Assembly: GCA_002683135.1 (NCBI GenBank)
Contig: NYSS01000190.1
Coordinates: forward strand, 1 to 36,825
Source: Planctomycetota bacterium
GTDB lineage: Bacteria > Planctomycetota > GCA-002687715
Length of the DNA: 36,825 nucleotides
Reading direction: 5' to 3'
Both the position numbers and the translations under genes were made by a program. Each line of letters begins with the position of its first letter. The stretch's first letter is position 1. This document shows, one piece after another, positions 30,881 through 36,825 of the stretch. The notes below the pieces were generated by a model. That model was not told where the DNA came from. It searched no databases and saw only the letters and a list, made by a program, of their open reading frames with translations.

Positions 30881-31726
30881 ATGGATTTGGAATCGACGGC
30901 CGCTAGCCCGGCAGAGACACGGGCTGAACTCACCCGCCTCTCAGCCCGTGGCTACACGCAGTTGCGGCACGTACTCGTGCAGCTGCCCGACCGCGACGGT
31001 CCTCGTGCATCGACGCTTGCACGCCTGCTGCACGAACGGAAGCACCGCCCGCTGCTTCTCTACATTCTCCTCCTGACCTGCTGGCCATGGCTAAGCGATC
31101 GCCGCGATCCACTGGAGGGTGCCGTCTGGATTCGCGCCCTCACCGCGAAGGGCGCGCCCACCTGGTCGCCGTCGACCCTGTCGCGCTCCTGGGCGGAACT
31201 CGCGGAACTCGGGCTGATCTCCAAGCCCGAAAAGCGCGAAGGCCGACTGATGCGCCCGACTCCGCGACGCGAGGATGCCGGTGCCGACTACGAGGTACCG
31301 GGCGGCCGCCGCGATCGATGGAACGCATACTTCGCACTCCCAGACGAATTCTGGACCGACGAACTATTCGCCAAACTCTCCCTGCCGGCGCTGGTCATGC
31401 TGCTGCTGGTGGCGAAGGAAACCAACGGCAAAGACGAGGTCTGGCTCACCTATGAGAACGCCGAAGAGTGGTACGGCATCAAGCCGAAATCCGCGCAGAA
31501 CGGACTTACCGAGCTGCAGAAGCTTGGCATCCTCCACCGCCGCACCCAGGTGGTCAAGGCACCGCTGTCCGGTCACGGGCAGACCGTACGCATGTGGTAC
31601 TCGCTCACCGGCCCCTACGGCCACCAGTCACGGGCGGCGCTGCAGCAGCGCGCCGCGAAGGAACGTCGCAAACGGCTCCGGCGCGAGGCTCGCGCCGAGG
31701 TTTCCACCCCGAAGGAACTCGAATGA
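30881..31726 (+). CDS. winged-helix DNA-binding protein of unknown function
   Basis: 281 residues. Two winged-helix-like regions are visible: one near residues 95-120 (TWSPSTLSRSWAELAELGLISKP) and one near 185-220 (WYGIKPKSAQNGLTELQKLGILHRR), plus a basic C-terminal tail. No named family. The ATG at 30881 has only AGG close by; a GTG at 30863 is possible. It is translationally coupled to a DUF3800 gene (ATGA). It may be a replication-initiator-like protein or a regulator of the pair. Confidence 0.65.
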   Translation: MDLESTAASPAETRAELTRLSARGYTQLRHVLVQLPDRDGPRASTLARLLHERKHRPLLLYILLLTCWPWLSDRRDPLEGAVWIRALTAKGAPTWSPSTLSRSWAELAELGLISKPEKREGRLMRPTPRREDAGADYEVPGGRRDRWNAYFALPDEFWTDELFAKLSLPALVMLLLVAKETNGKDEVWLTYENAEEWYGIKPKSAQNGLTELQKLGILHRRTQVVKAPLSGHGQTVRMWYSLTGPYGHQSRAALQQRAAKERRKRLRREARAEVSTPKELE

Positions 31727-32412
31727 CCATCTCCCGCCTGCTCTACGTCGACGACTCCGGTGCCGTCGACCGTGGGCTCATCGTTTACGGATGGCTCGAG
31801 GTCACCCCAGATCGCTGGCGTCACGGCCTGCGCACCATCCTCGAGTTGCGCAAGCAGCTGTACCGGGACCACCAGGTCCCGCCAGCGACGGAGCTACACG
31901 CGACCAAGTTCGTCAACGGCCGCACCCGTATCTCCACACGGACCGGCAGCAACGTCGAGCAGTGGAAGACCCTCGGTCGTGCGGTCGCGGTGCAGTGCCT
32001 CGAGACCCTCGCGGCCAGCCCCGATATCAAGATCGGGGCAGTGTGGCGCGCGACGTCGGCAACGGGACGCGCCTACTACGAAGAGCGCGGTGAGGTCTAT
32101 CGCACGCTCGTCGAGGGTTGGAATGCCGAGCACCGCGCCGCGGACAGCTACGCATTCGTCAGCATGGATGGCAATGGGTCCGACCCGACCTACTTCAACG
32201 CACACCGTTCCCTGGCGCTGGACACCCGCCACATCATCGAAGACCCGATGATGCACGACTCCGTGCGGTCCCAGTGGGTGCAAATGGCCGACCTGGTCGC
32301 GTACAGCGTCTTCACTCATCTGAACCGTCACTCTGGCAACGAGTTCGGTTGGAGCTGGTACGAGGACTACCTGCAGGGGAAAGATGTCAACGGCAACCCG
32401 AAACGGTTGTAA
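31723..32412 (+). CDS. DUF3800 protein (RNase H-like fold)
   Basis: 229 residues. N-terminal LLYVDDSGAVDRG is the family's Y-[VI]-D-[ED]-S-G motif, whose acidic residues resemble an RNase H-type active site. SMDGNGSD, a later Asp-containing strand and the QMADLVAYSVF motif near the C-terminus are also typical. DUF3800 proteins are common on plasmids and phages; a nuclease-like role is suspected but I know of no settled function. The ATG overlaps the wHTH gene stop by four bases. Short inverted repeats follow the stop. Confidence 0.8.
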   Translation: MTISRLLYVDDSGAVDRGLIVYGWLEVTPDRWRHGLRTILELRKQLYRDHQVPPATELHATKFVNGRTRISTRTGSNVEQWKTLGRAVAVQCLETLAASPDIKIGAVWRATSATGRAYYEERGEVYRTLVEGWNAEHRAADSYAFVSMDGNGSDPTYFNAHRSLALDTRHIIEDPMMHDSVRSQWVQMADLVAYSVFTHLNRHSGNEFGWSWYEDYLQGKDVNGNPKRL

Positions 32413-32426
32413 CCGTTAAACAGCAA

Positions 32427-32457
32427 GACCCGCTAGTCCACGAGTGTGGGGCGGGTC
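32427..32457 (+). terminator. stem-loop after the DUF3800 gene
   Basis: GACCCGC (32427-32433) and GCGGGTC (32451-32457) pair, with an inner CCA/TGG. A separate AACGGTT-GT-AACCGTT hairpin (32402-32417) spans the stop codon. Together they probably end the wHTH-DUF3800 transcript. The remaining bases up to 32583 show no gene. Confidence 0.55.
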
Positions 32458-32583
32458 CGCTCAACAAGTATGTTGCACCTCGACGACATACGCAAGGACG
32501 GTGCTTGCGCCGATAGCGAACCCACACCGCCGAAACCCTGTCCTCTTCACGCTGCCACGATCGCTCGGCCCTCGGGGTGCGCG

Positions 32584-32781
32584 TCAGCCGTTGCGGCGGA
32601 TGATCGTGCCGCCCGATCCGTCCCTTTTGTGGATGGTCGCCCCGTCCACCTTGCGGCTGACGACGTAGCGGCCGGTGGTGGCGCTGCGCTCGACGGTGCG
32701 GCCGGAGCGGCGGAGGTTTTTCGCGGCCTTCTCAGCCAGCTCCTCCGCGAGCTTCTGCGACTGTTCGCTGTAACCGCTCAT
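32584..32781 (-). CDS. small basic protein at the end of the mob operon
   Basis: 65 residues from the ATG at 32781, which overlaps the preceding stop (ATGA). A helical N-terminus (SEQSQKLAEELAEKAAKNLRR) is followed by a beta-rich part (GRTVERSATTGRYVVSRKVDG). No family recognised. Last of four coupled minus-strand genes that start with the relaxase. Confidence 0.55.
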   Translation of the reverse strand: MSGYSEQSQKLAEELAEKAAKNLRRSGRTVERSATTGRYVVSRKVDGATIHKRDGSGGTIIRRNG

Positions 32782-33257
32782 CGTTGCCACCACCTCTTGT
32801 TCGGTGCTGCGTTCATCGCGTCGTTGATGACGTTGGCCACCCCGATCGCCATTTCATTATCCTCGTCTCTCGCCCAGGGCGCATCTATCAGCGCGGTGAG
32901 CACAGACAAACCCATCTCGGACTCGCCGCGCTTCGTGCTGACCGCCTTCTCGCACGCCCAGGTGAATCGGCCCCACCATTGGGCTAGGGCGTCGGCATCC
33001 TGCTTCTGCCGGCGGTCACTGCGGGAGTTGTGGAAAGCGATCACCGCGGCGATGCTCGCACCGACCACGGCTAGGCTCCCGCCGAAGCCGGCGGATGTGA
33101 GGAAGGTGCCCCACCACTGACCGTCCGGGTACGGCGGGGGGATAATCAACCCGACGATGACACCGATCACGGTGCCGATCGCCGCGAACAGCCACCACAG
33201 CGCCGGCAGGCGTTGAGACCGCCCTGCGGGTGCCGCCGGCGGCTGAGTGTCGGTCAT
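32778..33257 (-). CDS. two-segment membrane protein of the mob operon
   Basis: 159 residues with two membrane segments (LWWLFAAIGTVIGVIVGLIIPPP and GFGGSLAVVGASIAAVIAFHNS), then a soluble helical C-terminus (SDRRQKQDADALAQWWGRFTWACEKAV). ATGA overlaps on both sides put it firmly in the relaxase operon. It may anchor the relaxosome to a transfer channel; that is inference. Confidence 0.6.
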   Translation of the reverse strand: MTDTQPPAAPAGRSQRLPALWWLFAAIGTVIGVIVGLIIPPPYPDGQWWGTFLTSAGFGGSLAVVGASIAAVIAFHNSRSDRRQKQDADALAQWWGRFTWACEKAVSTKRGESEMGLSVLTALIDAPWARDEDNEMAIGVANVINDAMNAAPNKRWWQR

Positions 33258-34099
33258 CGAGCGAGGCCGCCGCGGTCGCGCTGCTGGGTGTTGCCGGCAC
33301 GGCTCTTGCGGGGCCGCGGTGCGCGGCCTGTGGGAGTGGCGACAGCCTCGCGGGGGTGCTTCGCGTTGCCTGTGTCCGCGAGTACGCGGCCGCGCACCTC
33401 CTGCTCGGAAGCGGTGCCCTCCAGCGACCGCGCGAACGCGTCTCGGCGTTCGGCACTGTCGTACGCCACCGTGCTGCTCTCACGAGCTGCACGGGCATCC
33501 TGGGCGGCGTCAGCGGCCTCTCTGTCGGCCTGCGCGGCCGTGTCGGGGTCCTCTGTCTCCCAGGCCCGCGTTTGCGCGGTGTCGTCGTCTCGGTCGCGCC
33601 CCTCGGCGCTAGCAAGGAGGATCTGGCTGGCCGTCAGATCCTCCCCGGAGCGGCGCCGCTCCTCACGCGCTTCGGCGCGGTCGCGTTCGGCATTTCGCAG
33701 CGCCTCTGCGACCGCAACGGGGTCGGCACCGGGCCGGTCGACGTCCACGCCGTACCGGTCCCGGACCTCCCGGCGGATGGTGTCGTGGGCGGCCGCCGCG
33801 GTGTCGTCGTGGTCACGCCAGGCGGTGGCCGTCTCATGCACGCCGGCAATCTCCTCGACGCTCGCGCGAGTCCACCACTCGGGCTGGTTCACCACGGCGA
33901 GCCCCGCTCGAGCGGCACCACGTTCGGCGTCGAAACGTGATTGCAGCTCGCGCGCTTCCTGCCGGGCATCGGCTTCGCGCTGGCGGGCCAGCTGCTCCCG
34001 CAGCCGGGAGATCCGTTCTCCGAACTGCGAGGCGACTGTCAGGGCGATGCGCAGCGAGTCGTCGAACGTCTCGCCCACGCCGTCTGTCTCATCGGCCAT
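33254..34099 (-). CDS. coiled-coil mobilization accessory protein
   Basis: 281 residues, very rich in Ala, Arg, Glu and Asp, with long predicted coiled-coil stretches (FGERISRLREQLARQREADARQEARELQSRF, and later EALRNAERDRAEAREERRRSGEDL). A basic tail ends the protein. No named family; similar proteins follow relaxases in actinobacterial plasmids. It starts 14 bases after the relaxase stop and is probably a relaxosome or DNA-binding accessory. Confidence 0.6.
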   Translation of the reverse strand: MADETDGVGETFDDSLRIALTVASQFGERISRLREQLARQREADARQEARELQSRFDAERGAARAGLAVVNQPEWWTRASVEEIAGVHETATAWRDHDDTAAAAHDTIRREVRDRYGVDVDRPGADPVAVAEALRNAERDRAEAREERRRSGEDLTASQILLASAEGRDRDDDTAQTRAWETEDPDTAAQADREAADAAQDARAARESSTVAYDSAERRDAFARSLEGTASEQEVRGRVLADTGNAKHPREAVATPTGRAPRPRKSRAGNTQQRDRGGLAR

Positions 34100-34113
34100 G
34101 ATCGTGGTCCCTT

Positions 34114-35757
34114 CTATTCCCTACCATTGCCGTCACGGTCGCGTGACGTGTCGGACGTTGACCGCTTCCGCGGGGTGATCGTGTTCGGCAGCGGCGAGCG
34201 GGTGCCGGGAGCGGCAAGCCCGCGCTGCGCCCTGCGCACCGCTTCCTCTTCCGGGGTGAGAGCCGGCACCGCCGGCTGGGCGGTGTCCTTCGTCGGGATC
34301 TCGGGCAGTCGTTCCTGGATCGCGGCGAGCTTGTCGCGGAGCGATTGGCTCATCTGCTCGGCGCGGCGGGCGTCGCCGGCAGCCTTGTGCGCGTCGAGCA
34401 ACGCCACGGACAGTCGGCCGAGCTGGCGGAACAGGATCGCCTCAGCTGCCGTCCCGCGGCCGGTCGCAGCCGCCTGCAAGAGGATCATCGCGGCCCCGGA
34501 TGCCGAGCCCATCCGTACCGGCTTGGGAGAGGACTGGTGCGCGCGGATGTGCGCGCTGCGGGACAGCTCCCGGGCTGTCTCCGCGAGCGGCCCCGGTGTC
34601 GTCTCGACCCGCTGTGACCAGGCCGCGAATGCACCGGCCGTCTCACGGGCCACGTGCGCCCAGGTCGCCCGGTCGGTGGCCGGTACGTCGCGCAGACGGG
34701 TGCGCAGCTCCCCCAGCTCCCGGCTGTACTGCTCCCACAGCTGCGGGTCCGGGGTGGACTCCTCCCGGCCCGGAGCGACCGGCCGGTACTGCCACGGATT
34801 CTTGCTCGTGGCGCGCCACTCGTCGACCGCGGCCTGCGCGGTCTGCGGGCTGTCCGGCCACCCCTCGCGCAGTCGTGGCAGGGTCAGGTCGCGGGCGAGC
34901 CGCCCGCCGCCGTACCAGACGGGACGGTCCTCCCCGGCGGGTCGGAGAGCGACCGAATAGCCAGCCACGACGTCATCGCGGCCAGCTGCGTAGCGGGGGC
35001 GGATGAGCACACCGCCGCGGCGCATCCGGCGCACGAACTCGCCTTCGTCCAGCGACGCGATCGCCGCGGCGCGGACCGTGCGCTCCAGCCGGTGCGCGTC
35101 GACCTCAATGCTCCCCCGGCGGTCTGCGCTCTCGCGTTCCCCGGGCTTCACACCGCGCTCGCCCATGCCGAGCTGGCGGGATTCCAGCGGCGTCAGCGAG
35201 TGCTCGCGCTCCAGGTCGCGGCACACGTCCTGAGCGCGCTTGAAGTCGTTGTGCGTCGTGGCCTTCGTGCCGTCCTCACGCACGAGCGACACGGCGATGT
35301 GCACGTGGTCGTTGCCGTTCTTGGACAGTCCGTGCCGGACCGCGACCCACCGGCATGCCGCTTTCCCCGACTCCTCGGTGAAGCCCATCCGGTCGACGAA
35401 CTGCTGCGCGATCGTGCCCCACTGCTCATCGCTCAGCTGACCCTCGTCGGCGTGCAGCGAGAGGGAGCAATGCCACACGTCGGCGGGCACCCGCTCGGTG
35501 TGCAGCTCGCCGGTCTGTGGATCTTCGATCCGCGCCTGACGGGTCACGTCCACGCCGTAGGCGAGCCGCGGGGTGTCCAACGCGATCCCGATTTCGCGTG
35601 CCGCTGCGACGTCCAGAACGGCGTACCCGTGGCGCGCCATGATCGCGTGATCCCCTGCGACAAGATGCTGCTCGGTGTGCTCGTTGGCGCGCCCCTCCTT
35701 CACGAGGTAGGTCATCAGACCGACCACTCGGGTACCGCGCGTGATGTTCGGGATCAT
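34114..35757 (-). CDS. relaxase/mobilization nuclease
   Basis: 547 residues. The N-terminal relaxase domain starts MIPNITRGTRVVGLMTYLV and has the HxH metal motif in NGNDHVHIAVSLVREDGTKATTHNDF, followed by AQDVCRDLEREH. A conserved WHCSLSLHADEG motif precedes it. This is the MobA/VirD2-type fold, which nicks oriT and pilots the strand into the recipient. The catalytic Tyr is probably in the first ~50 residues (Tyr17 or Tyr45). No coupling protein or type IV secretion genes are visible in the window, so the element looks mobilizable rather than self-transmissible from this window alone. oriT is likely nearby. Confidence 0.88.
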   Translation of the reverse strand: MIPNITRGTRVVGLMTYLVKEGRANEHTEQHLVAGDHAIMARHGYAVLDVAAAREIGIALDTPRLAYGVDVTRQARIEDPQTGELHTERVPADVWHCSLSLHADEGQLSDEQWGTIAQQFVDRMGFTEESGKAACRWVAVRHGLSKNGNDHVHIAVSLVREDGTKATTHNDFKRAQDVCRDLEREHSLTPLESRQLGMGERGVKPGERESADRRGSIEVDAHRLERTVRAAAIASLDEGEFVRRMRRGGVLIRPRYAAGRDDVVAGYSVALRPAGEDRPVWYGGGRLARDLTLPRLREGWPDSPQTAQAAVDEWRATSKNPWQYRPVAPGREESTPDPQLWEQYSRELGELRTRLRDVPATDRATWAHVARETAGAFAAWSQRVETTPGPLAETARELSRSAHIRAHQSSPKPVRMGSASGAAMILLQAAATGRGTAAEAILFRQLGRLSVALLDAHKAAGDARRAEQMSQSLRDKLAAIQERLPEIPTKDTAQPAVPALTPEEEAVRRAQRGLAAPGTRSPLPNTITPRKRSTSDTSRDRDGNGRE

Positions 35758-35927
35758 GCGCCGGCCAGCCTGCGGATCGTCTCGTCGATCCGCGCGCTCA
35801 GCCCGCGGTACTCCGCGACAACGCTCTCCGCCTCGGCCGGGAAACGCCCCTCCGTGTTGGCGTACCGGGCGAGCTCTGCCGGAGGCTCCCGCCCGACCAG
35901 AACGCTAGTGCCGCGAGGGCTACACCG
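35754..35927 (-). pseudogene. probable 3' remnant of a mobC-like gene
   Basis: An open frame of 57 codons without ATG, GTG or TTG that ends in TGA overlapping the relaxase ATG. The residues look like a helical relaxosome-protein tail (PPAELARYANTEGRFPAEAE, then VVAEYRGLSARIDETIRRLAGA). A stop at 35928-35930 closes it upstream. The coupling to the relaxase and the coding-like composition suggest a MobC-type gene that lost its start, or one that uses CTG. GCTAG repeats at 35904-35908 and 35927-35931 lie at its edge. Confidence 0.4.
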
Positions 35928-35982
35928 CTAGGGGGCATTCTCTCTCTAATCGGCAGACTCCATGGAGATTAAGCTGAGCCGC

Positions 35983-36303
35983 ATGAGCGACGCGATTTTG
36001 AACCCCGATGATGCAGCGCAACGAGCGCGCGAATTGATCGAAGCCGACGTGAACGCGCGGGTTGAGGCCGTGCGTCAGGTCGTGGCGGCCACCAACGATG
36101 CGGACGACGCCGAGCGGCGATGGAAGGATGCCACCGCCGTACACGAACGGGCGTGGCGTGCCGCGCTCGATGCTGGCTGGTCGGAGAAGGATCTGCGCGC
36201 AACGGGCGCGCGCGCACCTGGTCAGACGAGCCGCCCCCGGCGTGCTCGAACCGCCGGCACACGATCCTCCAACGGCGCTGGTTCTGCTTCTTCTGAGGAG
36301 TAG
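35983..36303 (+). CDS. hypothetical helical protein divergent from the mob operon
   Basis: 106 residues from the ATG at 35983 (MSDAILNPDDAAQRARELIEA); an in-frame ATG at 35962 would add seven residues, with TCTAAT (35945-35950) as a possible -10 box. A helical, acidic N-terminal two-thirds is followed by a basic Arg/Ser/Gly-rich tail. The RWKDATAVHERAWRAALDAGWSEKDLRATG region resembles small helix-turn-helix-like proteins, but no family is recognised. Confidence 0.55.
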   Translation: MSDAILNPDDAAQRARELIEADVNARVEAVRQVVAATNDADDAERRWKDATAVHERAWRAALDAGWSEKDLRATGARAPGQTSRPRRARTAGTRSSNGAGSASSEE

Positions 36304-36323
36304 CCTTCGGCTCTGATCTTCTC

Positions 36324-36361
36324 AACGGCCCCCGTCACGCTTCGCGCTGATGGGGGCCGTT
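36324..36361 (+). terminator. strong stem-loop upstream of leader element D
   Basis: AACGGCCCCC (36324-36333) and GGGGGCCGTT (36352-36361) make a 10-bp stem extended by GTCA/TGAT inside. It lies 21 bases past the stop at 36303 and just before element D, so it may end the upstream transcript or be the first hairpin of the leader. No U-run follows. Confidence 0.6.
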
Positions 36362-36376
36362 GCGTGGGCAACTTCG

Positions 36377-36525
36377 TTGCCTTTCGGCCTGTGGATGATA
36401 CGCGCCGGTTTCGCTGCGGCAAGGGCTTTCGCGGCATATCCTCCCTCGCTGCGCTCACTCCGGTATTCCACGGTCCCCTGCCTCCGCGCCCCCAACGCTG
36501 TAATTCGGCTTTTGCCGAAAGGCAA
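36377..36525 (+). promoter_or_regulatory. structured leader element D (upstream of redoxin 2)
   Basis: About 149 bases bounded by TTGCCTTTCGGC (36377-36388) and GCCGAAAGGCAA (36514-36525), a perfect 12-bp inverted repeat. The inner stem GGCAAGGG (36418-36425)/CCCCTGCC (36475-36482) has 7 of 8 pairs. The core carries GGCTTTCGCGGCATATCC and GGTATTCCACG, nearly identical to elements A and C. Both ends can also fold locally: GGCAA-CTTCG-TTGCC (36367-36381) and TTGCC-GAAA-GGCAA (36512-36525). It lies on the plus strand, opposite to A-C, 25 bases before the redoxin start. The 36304-36549 gap holds nothing else. Confidence 0.72.
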
Positions 36526-36549
36526 TGAGGTTTGGAGAGGAGAAGTGCC

Positions 36550-36795
36550 ATGAACGATGAACCGCTGACCGTGTACTCCAAGGCCGGCTGTGTGCAGTGC
36601 ACGGCGACGCTGCGGGCGCTCGATGCCGCCGGCATCGCGTACCGGGTGATCGACCTGACCGGTGACCCGGTGGCGCTGGAGCACGTCAAAGAGTCGGGCT
36701 TCCTACAGGCTCCGGTGGTCGAGGGCGCCGGCGACCCCTGGTCGGGTTTCCGACCCGATCGGATCGACGAGCTGGTCAAGTCGAGGGCGGCGTGA
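36550..36795 (+). CDS. NrdH-like glutaredoxin/redoxin (copy 2)
   Basis: 81 residues with active site KAGCVQCTATLRAL, the C-x-Q-C form typical of NrdH, and the WSGFRPDRIDEL end. It shares the fold and C-terminal motif with copy 1 but is clearly divergent, so this is not a recent duplication. GGAGAGGAG precedes the ATG at 36550. Both redoxins stand first behind a leader of the same family. Confidence 0.87.
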   Translation: MNDEPLTVYSKAGCVQCTATLRALDAAGIAYRVIDLTGDPVALEHVKESGFLQAPVVEGAGDPWSGFRPDRIDELVKSRAA

Positions 36796-36825
36796 GCGAT
36801 GAACACGACAGTGAGCTTCGCCACG
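36792..36825 (+). CDS. 5' end of a gene downstream of redoxin 2
   Basis: A GTG at 36792 overlaps the redoxin stop (GTGA) with GAGGG upstream and opens VSDEHDSELRH to the window end. An ATG at 36799 in another frame (MNTTVSFAT) is the alternative. Too little is present to name it. Confidence 0.35.
   Translation, partial: MSDEHDSELRH

Noticed and set aside
34114-35757. Reading the relaxase region as a full conjugation system
   Set aside because: No coupling protein, VirB4 or other transfer-channel gene is visible; only mobilization genes are supported.

Overview
This window looks like part of a mobilizable plasmid, or a plasmid-derived island, from a high-GC actinobacterium. GTG/TTG starts are frequent, genes overlap by 4 bases, some mRNAs look leaderless, and the families (CmtR, CsoR, CcsB/ResB, actinobacterial VKOR, NrdH redoxins) fit Microbacteriaceae or close relatives. 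The family-level placement is inference from protein types; no rRNA or other marker gene is present.

Region 1 (about 1-7.05 kb) is a copper island. A minus-strand run encodes a membrane DUF305 protein, a Cys-rich four-helix copper-storage protein, two small membrane proteins, a sialidase-fold lipoprotein, a DUF305 lipoprotein and a DUF6153-like protein. Divergent to it, on the plus strand, lie a YHS protein, a CopB-type P1B-3 ATPase and csoR. A perfect CsoR-type palindrome sits in the divergent gap, and a weaker one lies upstream of the copper-storage gene.

Region 2 (7.3-21.4 kb) starts with a CYP152-type P450. It continues with two cadmium/lead modules, each led by a CmtR with Cys57/Cys61/Cys102: cmtR-cadD and cmtR-small Cys protein-P1B ATPase, the latter followed by an Acr3/BASS-like exporter. 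Between the two cmtR copies lies an envelope block: VKOR, LspA, CcsB, Lnt, DsbA-like, ResB, CcdA and a TlpA-like lipoprotein. This gives lipoprotein maturation, disulfide formation and haem/thiol handling on a mobile element that itself encodes several lipoproteins.

Region 3 (21.45-30.6 kb) is plasmid backbone, nearly all on the minus strand. It holds small unknown genes, ssb, an NrdH-like redoxin, parA with its partner, an ArdC-like antirestriction protein, a ParB-domain protein, an AEP-primase-type replication protein and a ribbon-helix-helix copy-control candidate. Region 4 (30.9-36.8 kb) has a wHTH-DUF3800 gene pair, a relaxase operon with accessory genes, a possible truncated mobC, and a second NrdH-like redoxin.

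Two non-coding systems stand out. (1) Four related leader elements of 149-202 bp lie immediately upstream of redoxin 1/ssb, ardC, the parB-like gene and redoxin 2. Each has terminal inverted repeats and an inner stem whose sequence differs between copies while pairing is kept, and three copies share a conserved core. This is the signature of a structured RNA or folded ssDNA element. (2) An extended -10 promoter and an intrinsic terminator bracket about 140 nt antisense to the leader of rep, between a CopG-like gene and rep. This is the layout of the copG/RNA II/repB control system of pMV158.
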